A model generated the notes under the pieces. It did not search any database, was not told the DNA's origin, and saw only the letters and a program-made list of their open reading frames with translations. A program made the position numbers and the translations under genes. Below, in pieces: positions 11,068 to 21,872 of a stretch of DNA of 64,000 nucleotides. Positions within the stretch are counted from its first letter, which is position 1; every line of letters starts with the position of its first letter. The stretch comes from Cytobacillus sp. FSL H8-0458 (GTDB lineage: Bacteria; Bacillota; Bacilli; Bacillales; Cytobacillaceae), in NCBI RefSeq assembly GCF_038002165.1, contig NZ_JBBOBR010000001.1, positions 186,001-250,000 on the forward strand. Direction: 5' to 3'.

Positions 11068-12483
11068 ATGGGAAAATCAATAATAGATAAGATTTGGGAA
11101 AAGCATGTAGTCCACAGGGAAGAAGGAAAGCCTGATTTGATGTACATAGACCTCCACTTAGTGCATGAAGTTACATCCCCTCAGGCATTTTCCGGTTTAA
11201 GAATGAAAAGCAGAAAAGTTAGAAGGCCTGATAAAACATTTGCCACAGTTGATCACAATATTCCTACTGATAACCGAAAAGTCATCAATGATCCTGTTGC
11301 ATTAAACCAAATGACCACTTTGGAAAAAAACTGTCTGGAATTCGGCATCCCTCTTGCCGGGCTGGATAGTCCTGAACAGGGTATAGTTCATGTGATCGGG
11401 CCGGAGCTGGGGCTGACTCAGCCAGGCATGACGATTGTTTGCGGGGACAGCCATACATCCACCCATGGAGCTTTTGGATCAATAGCCTTTGGCATCGGCA
11501 CAAGTGAAGTTGAGCATGTCCTTGCTACCCAGACTTTATGGCAGAGCAAGCCTAAAACTTTAAAACTTGAGATAAACGGCGAGCTGAAAAAAGGTGTTAC
11601 TGCAAAAGATGTCATCCTTTATATTATTGCCAAAAATGGAATCGGATTTGGTACGGGCCATATTATTGAATATTGCGGGGAGACGATTGCAAAAATGTCA
11701 ATGGAAGAAAGAATGACGATTTGCAATATGTCCATTGAAGGAGGCGCAAAAGCGGGACTTGTTAGTCCAGATGAAACAACGTTTGCGTATCTTCAAGGAC
11801 GTAAGTATGCGCCAAATGGAGCAGGATTTGCGGATGCGGTCGAGAATTGGAAGGAGCTTGTATCCGATCCTGATGCACAATACGATAAAATCATTCAAAT
11901 TGATGCCGCAGATATTGCGCCCATGGTCAGCTGGGGCACAAATCCATCTATGACTTCCAAGGTGAATGAACAAATTCCAAAACTTGCAGATTGTAAAAAC
12001 GAGCTTGAGCAAAAATCACTATCAAGAGCTTTAGAATATATGGGCCTGCAGGAAGGCCAAAAAATTGAAGATATTCAAATTCAGCATGTTTTTATCGGGT
12101 CCTGCACAAATTCCCGGCTGGAAGACCTAAGACAGGCAGCTGAAATGATTAGAGGGAAGAAGGTTCATCCTCATGTCCGTGCACTTGTTGTTCCAGGTTC
12201 ACAGCAGGTCAAGAAGCAGGCGGAGGCAGATGGACTGGACCTTATTTTTAAGCAGGCTGGGTTTGAATGGAGGGAATCAGGCTGCAGCATGTGTTTGAGC
12301 ATGAATAATGATATTGTGCCAAACGGCGAGCATTGTGCGTCGACATCAAACCGTAATTTTGAAGGACGACAGGGATCAGGGGCCAGAACACACCTTGTCA
12401 GCCCTTTAATGGCTGCAGCGGCAGCTATATACGGACATTTTGTGGACGTAGGTGCTTTGCTAAGTAAAGAGACTGTCCATTAA
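11068..12483 (+). CDS. leuC: 3-Isopropylmalate dehydratase, large subunit
   Basis: 471 aa, aconitase family. Isomerises 2- to 3-isopropylmalate with LeuD. The [4Fe-4S] ligands are the Cys in [11 protein letters not shown] and the two in [11 protein letters not shown]. Other blocks: [13 protein letters not shown] and [19 protein letters not shown] 11068 is preceded by an SD (AAAGGGAG) and gives the family N-terminus [15 protein letters not shown]; the 27-codon upstream extension lies in the leuB-leuC hairpin and was discarded. Confidence 0.96.
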   Translation: MGKSIIDKIWEKHVVHREEGKPDLMYIDLHLVHEVTSPQAFSGLRMKSRKVRRPDKTFATVDHNIPTDNRKVINDPVALNQMTTLEKNCLEFGIPLAGLDSPEQGIVHVIGPELGLTQPGMTIVCGDSHTSTHGAFGSIAFGIGTSEVEHVLATQTLWQSKPKTLKLEINGELKKGVTAKDVILYIIAKNGIGFGTGHIIEYCGETIAKMSMEERMTICNMSIEGGAKAGLVSPDETTFAYLQGRKYAPNGAGFADAVENWKELVSDPDAQYDKIIQIDAADIAPMVSWGTNPSMTSKVNEQIPKLADCKNELEQKSLSRALEYMGLQEGQKIEDIQIQHVFIGSCTNSRLEDLRQAAEMIRGKKVHPHVRALVVPGSQQVKKQAEADGLDLIFKQAGFEWRESGCSMCLSMNNDIVPNGEHCASTSNRNFEGRQGSGARTHLVSPLMAAAAAIYGHFVDVGALLSKETVH

Positions 12484-12499
12484 GAAGGAGGAGAACAAA

Positions 12500-13093
12500 A
12501 TGAGCGGATTTAAAACACTTCATGGAAAAGCAGCTGCAATGGATAGAGCCAATGTGGATACTGATCAGATTATCCCCAAACAATTTCTAAAGAGAATTGA
12601 GAAAACGGGGTTTGGACAATATCTGTTTTATGATTGGAGATTTACGATAGAAGGGCTGCCTAACCCGGAGTTTGAGCTGAATAAGGCTGAAAATCAGGGT
12701 GCTGCCATCCTCATAGCAAATGAGAATTTCGGCTGCGGATCTTCAAGGGAGCATGCGCCATGGGCTTTAGCGGATTATGGCTTCAAAGTAATTATTGCGC
12801 CTTCGTTTGCCGATATCTTTCATCAAAATTGCTTAAAAAATGGGCTTTTGCCAATCACTCTGCCGGCTGAAACAGTCGAATATTTGCTCGAACGTGCCAA
12901 AAACCAGCCGTATGACCTAAAGGTTGATTTGCAAAATGGAATAATTGAAGATAAATATAATTTTTCAGCATCATTCACAATTAATGAATACTGGAAAAAA
13001 ATGCTGATAAACGGATGGGATGAAATAGAGATTACCCTTCAATTGGAAAGCAGCATTTCAAGTTTTGAAGAAAAACGGTTTACGGTACAGTAG
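12500..13093 (+). CDS. leuD: 3-Isopropylmalate dehydratase, small subunit
   Basis: 197 aa, the swivelling-domain subunit of isopropylmalate isomerase. The family motifs NVDTDQIIPKQFLKR (about residues 18-32) and NFGCGSSREHAPWAL, with the substrate-binding Ser and Arg, are intact. SD AAGGAGGAG lies just upstream, and a strong terminator follows, closing the ilv-leu operon. Confidence 0.96.
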   Translation: MSGFKTLHGKAAAMDRANVDTDQIIPKQFLKRIEKTGFGQYLFYDWRFTIEGLPNPEFELNKAENQGAAILIANENFGCGSSREHAPWALADYGFKVIIAPSFADIFHQNCLKNGLLPITLPAETVEYLLERAKNQPYDLKVDLQNGIIEDKYNFSASFTINEYWKKMLINGWDEIEITLQLESSISSFEEKRFTVQ

Positions 13094-13098
13094 GTATG

Positions 13099-13136
13099 AA
13101 AGATTCATGGCATGAAACCATGAATCTTTTTGTTTT
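13099..13136 (+). terminator. Intrinsic terminator of the ilv-leu operon
   Basis: 12-bp perfect stem AAAGATTCATGG / CCATGAATCTTT with a 7-nt loop, followed by TTTTGTTTTTG. Confidence 0.9.
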
Positions 13137-13190
13137 TGTGCTATTTCATGCTACACTAACTTCAAAAATACTAGTTGAGGCGGTTTTAGC

Positions 13191-14219
13191 ATGGGAAAGC
13201 GGGAACAGAGAAAACAAAACAATAAAATCATTCTATTTCCCGGCCTTGAGAAGCGACTGCTGGAAAAGGGGCTAGAGTCCTTTCAGCAGAAAAGGTATAA
13301 GGAATCGATCCGGTTCTTTGAAGAAGCACTGGAGATGGAGCCTGAGAATACGGATGTTCATATTGGGCTCGTTCTGGCATATTATGAAGCCGGAGCTTTG
13401 GAAAAGGCAAAAGAACTGGCTAATAAAATGCTCCAGACAGGCATAGGGGATTACATACAAGTAATGGATCTTTATTTAATGATCCTTGTGCAGCTGCATC
13501 AATACAGTGAGATTGCAGCAACGATCGAGGTTTTGCTTGAAGAAAGGGAGATCCCGAAGGAGAAATTTGAGCATTTTAGCAGAATGCTTGAGTTCAGCAG
13601 AAAAATGGCTGCTTCACCTTCTGAAACCGAGATCGAAGCACCCGATCCGGAGGAATTTAACAGCAGGAAGCTAAACCTGTTTTCCTGCCAGGAACAGCAT
13701 GAACAAATGCAGATTGCTGCACAGCTGGCAGAACATAATATCAGGCCTTATCTAGAAGATATTAAAGCCTATTTGGAAGCGAAGGATGGAAGTCTTTTTT
13801 TTAAAACGATGCTGTTAAATGTACTTTCTGAGCATGGGTATGAAAAACATGTAACGATTCGGAAGTTTGATAAAAGCCTTCGGGTAAATCCTGTTGAACT
13901 GCCACCTGTTCATCAGCAGCCGATGCTGTTAAAAATAGTCAATAAACTGGAGAATCAGCTCGAGCAGGAAGACCCGGTACTATTTGAAAATACAAAGAGC
14001 ATTGCAGAAAGGCACTTTTTCCTGCTTTATCCGCATGAAGCCCCGCCGGAGAATGCTGCGTCCTGGGCAGCGGCATACCATATGCTCTTAAATGAGTATC
14101 ATGGCTTAAACAGTTCGATAAGCAAGCTGGGTGATATTTATGATGCTCCCGAAGAGGAAATAGAAGAGGCTCTTGCCTTTATAAGAAAGATAGAAGAAAT
14201 TTCTTATCCCAATATTTAG
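13191..14219 (+). CDS. ysoA: TPR-repeat protein, YsoA family
   Basis: 342 aa, cytoplasmic, no signal peptide. Residues about 25-110 contain two to three tetratricopeptide units (LESFQQKRYKESIRFFEEAL, NTDVHIGLVLAYYEAGALEKAKELA). The rest is helical without a motif I know. Position after leuD and before tig is the same as ysoA in B. subtilis, whose function is not established. ATG 13191 follows a weak SD (GAGGCGG). Confidence 0.8.
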   Translation: MGKREQRKQNNKIILFPGLEKRLLEKGLESFQQKRYKESIRFFEEALEMEPENTDVHIGLVLAYYEAGALEKAKELANKMLQTGIGDYIQVMDLYLMILVQLHQYSEIAATIEVLLEEREIPKEKFEHFSRMLEFSRKMAASPSETEIEAPDPEEFNSRKLNLFSCQEQHEQMQIAAQLAEHNIRPYLEDIKAYLEAKDGSLFFKTMLLNVLSEHGYEKHVTIRKFDKSLRVNPVELPPVHQQPMLLKIVNKLENQLEQEDPVLFENTKSIAERHFFLLYPHEAPPENAASWAAAYHMLLNEYHGLNSSISKLGDIYDAPEEEIEEALAFIRKIEEISYPNI

Positions 14220-14228
14220 CCTTCAATG

Positions 14229-14256
14229 TTGAAAGACAGGGAGTGTGTGTTATAAT
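14229..14256 (+). promoter_or_regulatory. Sigma-A promoter of tig
   Basis: TTGAAA (14229-14234), 16-bp spacer, TATAAT (14251-14256), about 125 bp upstream of the tig start codon. Confidence 0.65.
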
Positions 14257-14380
14257 ATAATGGTTGTATTATGTGTATATATACATTTTTATTAAATGGA
14301 TATGGCTTGAAAATCAAGAGATATTCATAACATTCTGTCATGAATGAAATGATAATAGATTTTTGGAGGGAAATGATTGT

Positions 14381-15667
14381 ATGTCTGCTAAATTTGAAAA
14401 GTTAGAAGGGAACCGCGGGGTTCTTACAATTGAAGTAGATGCAGAGAAAGTAACCGAAGGTTTGGACGCTGCATTCAAAAAAGTAGTTAAGCAGGTAAAT
14501 GTACCTGGATTCCGTAAAGGTAAAATGCCTCGCGGAATGTTTGAAAAGCGTTTCGGAGTTGAATCTTTATACCAGGATGCAGTGGATTATCTTCTTCCGG
14601 AAGCATATGCTAATGCAATTGATGAAACTGGCATTGAGCCTGTTGATCGCCCTGAAATCGATGTTGAGCAAATCGAAAAAGGAAAAAGCCTTATCTTCAA
14701 AGCTACAGTAACTGTTAAGCCTGAAGTAAAGCTTGGCGAATATAAAGGTCTTGAAGTTAAGCCGCTTGATACAAACGTTACAGATGAAGATGTTAACAAT
14801 GAGTTAACTTCCCTTCAGGAAAGACAAGCTGAGCTAGCTGTTAAAGAAGAAGGAAAAGCAGAGAACGGCGATACAGTTGTTATGGACTTTGAAGGATTCG
14901 TTGATGGTGAAGCTTTCGAAGGCGGAAAAGCTGAGAACTACTCTTTAGAACTTGGTTCAGGACAATTCATCCCTGGATTTGAAGAGCAGCTGATTGGTAC
15001 TGCTGCTGGAGAATCTAAGGATGTTGAAGTTTCTTTCCCAGAGGAATACCATGCGGCTGAGTTAGCTGGTAAGCCTGCAACTTTTAAAGTAACTGTACAT
15101 GAAATCAAAACAAAACAGCTTCCTGAGCTGGATGATGAGTTTGCTAAAGATGCAGACGAAGAAGTGGAAACTTTGGATGCATTAAAAGAAAAAATTAAAA
15201 CTCGCTTAGAAGAAAGCAAAAAGCATGAAGCTGAGCACCATATCCGCGACACTGCTGTTGAAGCAGCTGCTGCTAATGCAGAAATGGAAATCCCGGCTGC
15301 AATGGTTGATACTGAAGTTAACCGCATGATGCAGGAGTTCGAACAGCGTCTTCAAATGCAAGGTATGAACCTGGAACTATACTTCCAGTTCTCCGGACAG
15401 GATGAAGCTGCACTGCGCGAGCAAATGAAAGAGGAAGCTGAAAAGCGCGTCCGCGTTAACCTTACTCTTGAAGCAATCGCAAAAGCTGAAAACATCGAAG
15501 TAAGCGATGAAGAAGTTACAGAAGAACTTAACAAAATGGCAGAAATGTACAACATGTCTGCTGACCAGATCACACAAGCTCTTGGAAGCCTTGAAGGCCT
15601 AAAAGCAGATCTTCAAATTAAAAAAGCAGTAGATTTCCTTGTGGAAAATAGCAAGACTGTTGCATAA
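14381..15667 (+). CDS. tig: Trigger factor, ribosome-bound chaperone and peptidyl-prolyl isomerase
   Basis: 428 aa. The ribosome-docking signature GFRKGKMPR is at residues 43-51; a FKBP-type PPIase domain occupies about 150-245 ([20 protein letters not shown]); the C-terminal helical arms form the chaperone cradle. I chose ATG 14381, 10 nt after GGAGGG, because it gives the usual [13 protein letters not shown] start; an in-frame ATG at 14363 overlaps the SD. Codon use is strongly biased (GAA, AAA, GTT), typical of an abundant protein. Confidence 0.96.
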   Translation: MSAKFEKLEGNRGVLTIEVDAEKVTEGLDAAFKKVVKQVNVPGFRKGKMPRGMFEKRFGVESLYQDAVDYLLPEAYANAIDETGIEPVDRPEIDVEQIEKGKSLIFKATVTVKPEVKLGEYKGLEVKPLDTNVTDEDVNNELTSLQERQAELAVKEEGKAENGDTVVMDFEGFVDGEAFEGGKAENYSLELGSGQFIPGFEEQLIGTAAGESKDVEVSFPEEYHAAELAGKPATFKVTVHEIKTKQLPELDDEFAKDADEEVETLDALKEKIKTRLEESKKHEAEHHIRDTAVEAAAANAEMEIPAAMVDTEVNRMMQEFEQRLQMQGMNLELYFQFSGQDEAALREQMKEEAEKRVRVNLTLEAIAKAENIEVSDEEVTEELNKMAEMYNMSADQITQALGSLEGLKADLQIKKAVDFLVENSKTVA

Positions 15668-15681
15668 TAGAAGTAGTAGTA

Positions 15682-15713
15682 AACAAGGCGCGAGTTTATC
15701 GTGCCTTGTTTTA
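15682..15713 (+). terminator. Intrinsic terminator of tig
   Basis: 12-bp stem AACAAGGCGCGA / TCGTGCCTTGTT (one G-T pair), 5-nt loop, then TTTTA. Confidence 0.85.
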
Positions 15714-15988
15714 TACCATCAAGACCATACATAAAGAAAATCTCCCTTGTATCTTTTGCCTGGTGAAAAGTTTTACGGCATATTGCACATGGACAGGAAT
15801 ACAAATACATATAAATAGATAATTTAATTATCGGTTCAGAGGGCCGACTTAATTTAGCCATTTTTGGTTAAGCTTATGAAAGTACATATAAAATTCAGCC
15901 TGGCTTATCTTTGCGAAGACCCATCACATGCATGCATACATAATTAAAATGTTTTAAGAGTTATCATTTCCTGTCCACTGTAAAAATG

Positions 15989-15997
15989 TGTTACAAT
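15989..15997 (+). promoter_or_regulatory. Probable clpX promoter (extended -10)
   Basis: TGT-TACAAT at 15989-15997 is an extended -10 element; the -35 region is poor. It lies 189 bp upstream of the clpX start codon. Confidence 0.45.
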
Positions 15998-16047
15998 GCA
16001 ATACATAACTGCTGAAGGTTTTGATTTTTACGAAAGTGTAAATGATT

Positions 16048-16089
16048 AAAGAGGCCTAATTGCAAGTGCAATTATACAGTGTCCTCTTT
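16048..16089 (+). promoter_or_regulatory. Structured clpX leader hairpin
   Basis: Outer arms AAAGAGG (16048-16054) and CCTCTTT (16083-16089) enclose a perfect 8-bp stem TAATTGCA / TGCAATTA with loop AG (16057-16074). No T run follows, so it is not a standard terminator. Confidence 0.5.
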
Positions 16090-16185
16090 AATTCCCAACC
16101 TTTATATGGCTGAATAAAGAACTAATTGCATGTGAATTCGCAAGCTTTATATATCGTTTTGAAGTTTTTTCAAGGGGTGAAGGAT

Positions 16186-17451
16186 TTGTTTAAATTTAAT
16201 GACGAAAAAGGGCAATTGAAGTGTTCCTTCTGTGGCAAGACACAGGATCAGGTCCGCAAACTTGTTGCTGGGCCTGGAGTATATATATGTGATGAATGCA
16301 TTGAGCTTTGCACTGAAATTGTGGAAGAAGAACTGGGAACAGAAGAAGAAGTAGAGTTCAAAGATGTGCCAAAGCCGGCTGAAATCCGCGATATTCTGGA
16401 TGAATATGTAATTGGCCAGGAGCAGGCGAAGAAATCGCTGTCTGTTGCAGTATATAATCACTATAAGCGCATCAATTCCAACAGCAAGATTGATGAAGTT
16501 GAACTATCAAAAAGTAATATTGCCATGATCGGTCCGACTGGAAGCGGTAAAACCCTGCTGGCTCAGACATTGGCCCGTATTCTTAATGTTCCATTTGCCA
16601 TTGCAGATGCAACATCTTTGACTGAAGCCGGATATGTCGGGGAAGATGTTGAAAATATCCTTCTAAAGCTTATTCAGGCAGCAGATTATGATGTGGAAAA
16701 GGCAGAAAAAGGAATCATTTATATTGATGAGATTGATAAGGTTGCACGTAAGTCGGAAAATCCGTCCATCACTCGTGATGTATCAGGTGAAGGTGTGCAG
16801 CAGGCGCTGTTGAAAATTCTTGAAGGAACAGTTGCAAGCGTACCGCCACAAGGCGGCCGCAAGCATCCTCATCAGGAATTTATCCAGATTGATACGACCA
16901 ATATCCTATTTATTTGCGGCGGTGCCTTCGATGGCATTGAGCAAATTATTAAACGCCGTTTAGGACAAAAGGTAATTGGATTTGGTTCAGACCAGAATCA
17001 AAAAGAAATCGAGCCAAAGGATCTTCTTGCAAAAGTGCTTCCTGAAGACCTGCTGAAATTCGGATTAATTCCAGAATTTATTGGACGTCTTCCAGTTATT
17101 GCAAGCCTTTCCCAGCTTGATGAAGCGGCTCTGATTGAGATTTTAACTAAACCTAAAAATGCACTTGTCAAACAATACCAGAAAATGCTTGAACTAGATG
17201 ATGTTGAGCTTGATTTCGAAGAAGGCGCACTTGAGGAAATTGCTAAAAAAGCAATTGAAAGAAAAACAGGTGCCCGCGGACTGCGCTCCATTATTGAAGG
17301 AATTATGCTGGATGTAATGTTTGATCTTCCTTCTCGTGAAGATATTAAAAAATGCATTATTACGAAAGAAACGGTTATTGATAACGGTTCTCCTAAACTT
17401 GTTTTGGAGGATGGTACAGTCGTAGAAGAAGAGCGCAAGACTTCAGCGTAA
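16186..17451 (+). CDS. clpX: ClpX, ATPase subunit of the ClpXP protease
   Basis: 421 aa AAA+ unfoldase that feeds substrates to ClpP. N-terminal zinc-binding domain with CSFC and CDEC (Cys 13, 16, 35, 38), Walker A GPTGSGKT at 116-123, pore loop GYVGED, Walker [10 protein letters not shown], ClpP-binding loop in VIGFGSD. I chose TTG 16186, 8 nt after AAGGGG, which gives [17 protein letters not shown], the family N-terminus; the first ATG-like starts upstream add unrelated sequence. It has its own promoter and terminator. Confidence 0.95.
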   Translation: MFKFNDEKGQLKCSFCGKTQDQVRKLVAGPGVYICDECIELCTEIVEEELGTEEEVEFKDVPKPAEIRDILDEYVIGQEQAKKSLSVAVYNHYKRINSNSKIDEVELSKSNIAMIGPTGSGKTLLAQTLARILNVPFAIADATSLTEAGYVGEDVENILLKLIQAADYDVEKAEKGIIYIDEIDKVARKSENPSITRDVSGEGVQQALLKILEGTVASVPPQGGRKHPHQEFIQIDTTNILFICGGAFDGIEQIIKRRLGQKVIGFGSDQNQKEIEPKDLLAKVLPEDLLKFGLIPEFIGRLPVIASLSQLDEAALIEILTKPKNALVKQYQKMLELDDVELDFEEGALEEIAKKAIERKTGARGLRSIIEGIMLDVMFDLPSREDIKKCIITKETVIDNGSPKLVLEDGTVVEEERKTSA

Positions 17452-17454
17452 TTG

Positions 17455-17491
17455 AAAAATGGCCAGTCCCTGCGGGGCATGGCCATTTTTT
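17455..17491 (+). terminator. Intrinsic terminator of clpX
   Basis: AAAAATGGCCA / TGGCCATTTTT, 11-bp stem, then TTG. It starts 3 nt after the stop codon. Confidence 0.9.
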
Positions 17492-17539
17492 TGTGCCTTT
17501 CTGACCCTTTTTCTTACCTTACTTTTAAATGAATTCCTT

Positions 17540-17569
17540 GTTTATTCCAACTCAGTCAGGGAGATACTA
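17540..17569 (+). promoter_or_regulatory. Sigma-F/G-type forespore promoter of lonB
   Basis: GTTTA (17540-17544) matches the GYWTA -35 element, followed by a 15-bp spacer and GGAGATACTA (17560-17569), which matches GGNRANAHTR at every position. lonB of B. subtilis is transcribed by sigma-F in the forespore, in agreement. Confidence 0.75.
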
Positions 17570-17608
17570 GCATTATTAACGAGAACAAATAATGCAGGAG
17601 GGAACACA

Positions 17609-19276
17609 ATGAGTTGGACGGGGATCGCTTTATTTATCCAATTGTTTTTTGGAATTGTCATTGGGCTTTACTTTTGGAATTTGCTTAGGAGCCAGCGGAC
17701 ACAGAAAGTTTCTATCGACCGTGAATCAAGGAAGGAAATGGATGTATTAAAAAAGATGCGTTCCATTTCATTAACTGAACCTTTATCAGAAAAAGTTCGT
17801 CCATCCAGTTTTGCTGACATTGTGGGGCAGGAGGATGGAATTAAGTCTCTGAAAGCAGCATTGTGCGGACCCAATCCTCAGCATGTTATTATTTATGGTC
17901 CACCAGGCGTGGGAAAAACGGCTGCGGCCAGGTTGGTTCTGGAAGAAGCCAAGAAAAATGCAAAATCACCCTTTAGGGCAGCTTCTGTTTTTATCGAGCT
18001 GGATGCCACTACGGCGAGATTTGATGAGAGGGGTATTGCGGATCCTTTAATAGGTTCTGTACATGATCCTATCTATCAGGGAGCAGGGGCGATGGGACAG
18101 GCGGGAATTCCGCAGCCTAAACAGGGTGCTGTTACAAATGCACATGGCGGCGTGCTTTTTATTGATGAAATCGGTGAGCTTCACCCCATTCAGATGAACA
18201 AGCTTCTGAAAGTGCTTGAAGACCGGAAAGTATTTCTGGAAAGCGCTTATTATAATGAAGAAAACACTCAAATACCAACCCATATTCATGATATTTTTAA
18301 AAATGGCCTGCCTGCGGACTTCCGCCTGATCGGAGCAACTACCAGAACTCCTAATGAAATTCCGCCAGCCATTCGTTCCAGATGCATGGAGGTATTCTTC
18401 AGGGAGTTAGCTGAAGAAGAGATAATAGCTGTAGCTGGAAAGGCTGCGGAAAAGGTCAATCTAGCTGTTAGTGAAAAAGGTCTCGGCATTCTTGCTAATT
18501 ATGCAAGAAATGGACGCGAAGCGGTAAATATGATTCAAATCTCTGCGGGTTTAGCAATTACTGAGGACCGTGATTACATAAAAGATGAAGATATTGAGTG
18601 GGTTGTCCAATCGAGTCAGCTTTCACCGAGAATGGAGAGAAAAATCAATTCCCATTCTGCTGTTGGCCTTGTCAACGGGCTGGCAGTATATGGGCCGAAC
18701 ACAGGTGCTTTGCTTGATATTGAAGTTACTGTGATTCCTGCAAAAGAGAAGGGCAGCATTAATATTACAGGCATAGTGGAAGAAGAAAGCATTGGCGGCC
18801 AAGGAAAGTCAATCCGGAGAAAAAGTATGGCCAGGGGTTCAATTGAAAATGTTATTACAGTTCTGAGATCAATGGGCGTCCCGGCTGACGAATATGATAT
18901 TCATGTCAACTTCCCTGGCGGAGTTCCAATTGACGGTCCTTCTGCCGGCATTGCCATGGCGACAGGGATTTATTCTGCCATTTATAAACGGCCAGTTGAC
19001 AATACTGTTGCTATGACCGGGGAAATCAGCATTCATGGGTATGTCAAGCCAATTGGAGGCGTATATCCAAAGGTGAAGGCAGCCAAAAAAGCGGGAGCAC
19101 AGACAGTAATCATTCCAAAAGAAAATATGCAATCCATCTTAAAGGAGATAACAGGAATTAAGATTATCCCGGTATCTCATTTGAATGAGGTATTTGAAGC
19201 AGCACTGCAAAAAGAGTATCTCAAAGAGCAGGCTGTAACTGCTTCAATCGAATTAAAGAAAAAAGAAAGCATATGA
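17609..19276 (+). CDS. lonB: LonB, membrane-anchored ATP-dependent protease (sporulation)
   Basis: 555 aa. One N-terminal membrane segment (residues about 3-25, IALFIQLFFGIVIGLYFW), an AAA+ domain with Walker A GPPGVGKT at 97-104 and Walker B VLFIDEIGE, and a C-terminal Lon protease domain with the catalytic Ser in DGPSAGIAMA and Lys in the KPIGGVYPKVKAAKK region. It lacks the large Lon N-domain, as usual for LonB. ATG 17609 follows SD GCAGGAGGG; the 50-codon upstream extension was discarded because it covers the clpX terminator and the sigma-F promoter. Confidence 0.94.
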   Translation: MSWTGIALFIQLFFGIVIGLYFWNLLRSQRTQKVSIDRESRKEMDVLKKMRSISLTEPLSEKVRPSSFADIVGQEDGIKSLKAALCGPNPQHVIIYGPPGVGKTAAARLVLEEAKKNAKSPFRAASVFIELDATTARFDERGIADPLIGSVHDPIYQGAGAMGQAGIPQPKQGAVTNAHGGVLFIDEIGELHPIQMNKLLKVLEDRKVFLESAYYNEENTQIPTHIHDIFKNGLPADFRLIGATTRTPNEIPPAIRSRCMEVFFRELAEEEIIAVAGKAAEKVNLAVSEKGLGILANYARNGREAVNMIQISAGLAITEDRDYIKDEDIEWVVQSSQLSPRMERKINSHSAVGLVNGLAVYGPNTGALLDIEVTVIPAKEKGSINITGIVEEESIGGQGKSIRRKSMARGSIENVITVLRSMGVPADEYDIHVNFPGGVPIDGPSAGIAMATGIYSAIYKRPVDNTVAMTGEISIHGYVKPIGGVYPKVKAAKKAGAQTVIIPKENMQSILKEITGIKIIPVSHLNEVFEAALQKEYLKEQAVTASIELKKKESI

Positions 19277-19340
19277 TGTGTGGCCCGGTTTGCAGTTGCT
19301 GAAAGCCCGCTGTATAAACGCCTCCGCTAATCGCGGTCAG

Positions 19341-19384
19341 AAACTTCGGTTTGCAGTTTAGGCTACAAACCGAAGTTTTATTTG
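19341..19384 (+). terminator. Intrinsic terminator after lonB
   Basis: Perfect 13-bp stem AAACTTCGGTTTG / CAAACCGAAGTTT, then TTATTTG. The segment CGGTTTGCAGTT of its 5' arm also occurs about 60 bp earlier as a direct repeat. Confidence 0.8.
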
Positions 19385-19454
19385 CGTAAAGAAGGATAAA
19401 GTGTAATTATAAATGAATATCATTGAAATACGGCTTTCCGCTATTTCTCTTTAA

Positions 19455-19483
19455 TAGACACTGCTATTTAAATACGATAGAAT
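19455..19483 (+). promoter_or_regulatory. Sigma-A promoter of lonA
   Basis: TAGACA (19455-19460), 17-bp spacer, TAGAAT (19478-19483), about 60 bp upstream of the start codon. Confidence 0.55.
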
Positions 19484-19544
19484 TGTACAAAGAAATTATT
19501 AGCAATAATGGGGTTAAAAAGATGCATTTTGGAGGTGCAATGGA

Positions 19545-21872
19545 ATGGCGAAAAAGAAAGAAATCATCGTCCCCCTCCTGCCGCTTCGGGGCTTGCTGGT
19601 TTATCCAACCATGGTTCTGCATTTGGATGTAGGCCGTGAGAAATCGGTTCAGGCTCTGGAAAAAGCAATGGTAGATGACCATTTAATTTTCTTAACAACA
19701 CAAAAGGATATATCTATAGATGAACCATCAGAAGATGATCTATATGGAATGGGCACGCTCACACGTGTCAAGCAGATGCTCAAGCTTCCAAACGGTACCA
19801 TCCGTGTTCTTGTTGAAGGGCTTAAGAGAGCGGAAATCATTGATTTTCAGGACGAAACTGAACATTATACCGTTAGTGTGAAGGTTTTTGAGGATCCTGA
19901 GACAAAGGATGTAGAAGATCAGGCATTGATGAGGACTATGCTTGAATATTTTGAGCAATACATAAAGGTATCGAAGAAAATATCAGCCGAAACATACTCT
20001 TCTGTAGCAGATATTGAAGAGCCTGGGCGTATGGCAGATATCATTTCTTCCCACTTGCCTTTAAAGCTAAAAGAAAAACAGGAAATACTTGAAACCATTG
20101 ATGTTAAAGAGCGCATGAATCAGGTTATTGAAATCATCCATAATGAAAAAGAAGTTCTGAACCTTGAGAAAAAGATTGGCCAGCGTGTGAAAAAATCAAT
20201 GGAACGTACGCAGAAGGAATATTATCTTCGTGAACAGATGAAGGCAATCCAAAAAGAACTTGGGGATAAGGAAGGCAAGACAGGAGAAATCGCTGAGCTG
20301 ACGGAAAAGATTGAAAACGCCGGCATGCCTGAGCATGTTCAGCTTACTGCTTTAAAAGAACTGGATCGCTATGAAAAGGTTCCATCCAGTTCAGCCGAAA
20401 GCGCGGTTATCCGCAATTATATTGAGTGGCTTGTCACATTGCCATGGTCGAAGTCAACTGAAGATGACCTGGATATTCTGAGGGCTGAGAGAATCCTGAA
20501 TGAAGACCATTATGGCCTCGAAAAAGTAAAGGAACGTGTTTTGGAATACCTCGCAGTGCAAAAGCTGACAAACTCCCTTAAAGGCCCTATCCTATGCCTT
20601 GCAGGGCCTCCAGGTGTTGGTAAAACAAGTCTTGCACGTTCTATTGCAACATCGCTAAACCGCAATTTCGTCCGTGTATCCCTCGGCGGAGTCCGGGATG
20701 AGTCAGAGATTCGCGGACATAGAAGAACTTATGTTGGTGCCATGCCAGGACGCATCATTCAGGGCATGAAAAAGGCAGGGACGATTAACCCTGTATTCCT
20801 GCTTGATGAAATCGACAAAATGTCCTCTGATTTCCGCGGGGATCCTTCATCTGCGATGCTGGAGGTTTTAGACCCTGAGCAAAACCATAATTTTAGTGAT
20901 CATTACATTGAAGAAACCTATGATCTTTCAAAGGTCATGTTCATAGCCACAGCCAATAATCTTGGCACGATCCCTGGCCCGCTGCTGGACAGAATGGAAG
21001 TTATCACGATTGCAGGCTATACAGAGCAGGAGAAGATTCACATAGCAAAAGACCACCTGCTGCCTAAGCAAATTAAAGAGCATGGTCTTTCCAAATCCCA
21101 GCTTCAGATTCGTGAGGATGGACTTCAGAAGGTAGTCCGCTATTATACCCGGGAGGCAGGAGTCCGCGGGTTGGAGCGCCAGCTGGCTACTATCTGCAGA
21201 AAAACGGCTAAAATTATCGTATCCGGGGAAAAGAAGAAAGTGATTGTGAACACAAAAAATGCTGAAGAGTTTCTTGGAAAGCCAAAATACCGCTACGGTC
21301 AGGCTGAGCTGGAAGACCAGGTTGGCGTTGCAACAGGGCTGGCCTATACAACAGTTGGCGGCGATACCCTTCAAATAGAAGTATCCCTTTCTCCCGGAAA
21401 AGGAAAGCTCGTTCTTACAGGCAAACTGGGGGATGTGATGAAAGAGTCTGCTCAAGCGGCATTCAGTTATGTTCGATCAAAAGCTAAAGAACTGGGCATT
21501 GATGAGAATTTCCATGAAAAGCATGACATTCATATCCATGTTCCAGAAGGTGCTGTCCCGAAAGACGGCCCATCTGCCGGAATAACAATTACAACCGCCC
21601 TGGTTTCTGCTCTTTCAGGAAAACCAATCCGTAAAGAAGTGGGAATGACAGGGGAAATTACTTTAAGAGGCCGGGTGCTTCCTATTGGCGGCTTGAAAGA
21701 AAAATCTTTGAGCGCCCATCGTGCAGGATTGACGAAGATCATCCTCCCTAAAGATAATGAAAAAGACATTGAAGATATCCCTGAAAGCATCAGGGAAGAA
21801 CTTGATTTCGTTTTAGTATCACATGTGGACGAAGTCTTGAAACATGCCCTGAATGGCGGTGCTCAAGCATGA
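19545..21872 (+). CDS. lonA: LonA, ATP-dependent protease
   Basis: 775 aa soluble Lon protease: N-terminal substrate-binding domain (about 1-200), coiled coil, AAA+ module with Walker A GPPGVGKT (354-361) and Walker [10 protein letters not shown], and protease domain with catalytic Ser677 (KDGPSAG) and Lys720 (GGLKEKSL). It degrades misfolded and regulatory proteins. SD GGAGGTG precedes ATG 19545. The stop overlaps engB by 4 nt, so the two are co-transcribed, as in B. subtilis. Confidence 0.97.
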   Translation: MAKKKEIIVPLLPLRGLLVYPTMVLHLDVGREKSVQALEKAMVDDHLIFLTTQKDISIDEPSEDDLYGMGTLTRVKQMLKLPNGTIRVLVEGLKRAEIIDFQDETEHYTVSVKVFEDPETKDVEDQALMRTMLEYFEQYIKVSKKISAETYSSVADIEEPGRMADIISSHLPLKLKEKQEILETIDVKERMNQVIEIIHNEKEVLNLEKKIGQRVKKSMERTQKEYYLREQMKAIQKELGDKEGKTGEIAELTEKIENAGMPEHVQLTALKELDRYEKVPSSSAESAVIRNYIEWLVTLPWSKSTEDDLDILRAERILNEDHYGLEKVKERVLEYLAVQKLTNSLKGPILCLAGPPGVGKTSLARSIATSLNRNFVRVSLGGVRDESEIRGHRRTYVGAMPGRIIQGMKKAGTINPVFLLDEIDKMSSDFRGDPSSAMLEVLDPEQNHNFSDHYIEETYDLSKVMFIATANNLGTIPGPLLDRMEVITIAGYTEQEKIHIAKDHLLPKQIKEHGLSKSQLQIREDGLQKVVRYYTREAGVRGLERQLATICRKTAKIIVSGEKKKVIVNTKNAEEFLGKPKYRYGQAELEDQVGVATGLAYTTVGGDTLQIEVSLSPGKGKLVLTGKLGDVMKESAQAAFSYVRSKAKELGIDENFHEKHDIHIHVPEGAVPKDGPSAGITITTALVSALSGKPIRKEVGMTGEITLRGRVLPIGGLKEKSLSAHRAGLTKIILPKDNEKDIEDIPESIREELDFVLVSHVDEVLKHALNGGAQA

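Larger units (their letters stand above)
15714..16185 (+). other. Gene-free stretch between tig and clpX
   Basis: I see no convincing gene in these 470 bases. A minus-strand ORF of 82 codons here (15613-15861) runs through the tig terminator and has no SD or recognised motif. The right half holds the probable clpX promoter and a hairpin-rich clpX leader (listed separately). The left half has nothing I can assign. Confidence 0.6.

Noticed and set aside
15613-15861. Minus-strand 82-codon ORF with a CPCAIC segment
   Set aside because: It runs through the tig terminator into tig, has no SD or recognised domain.
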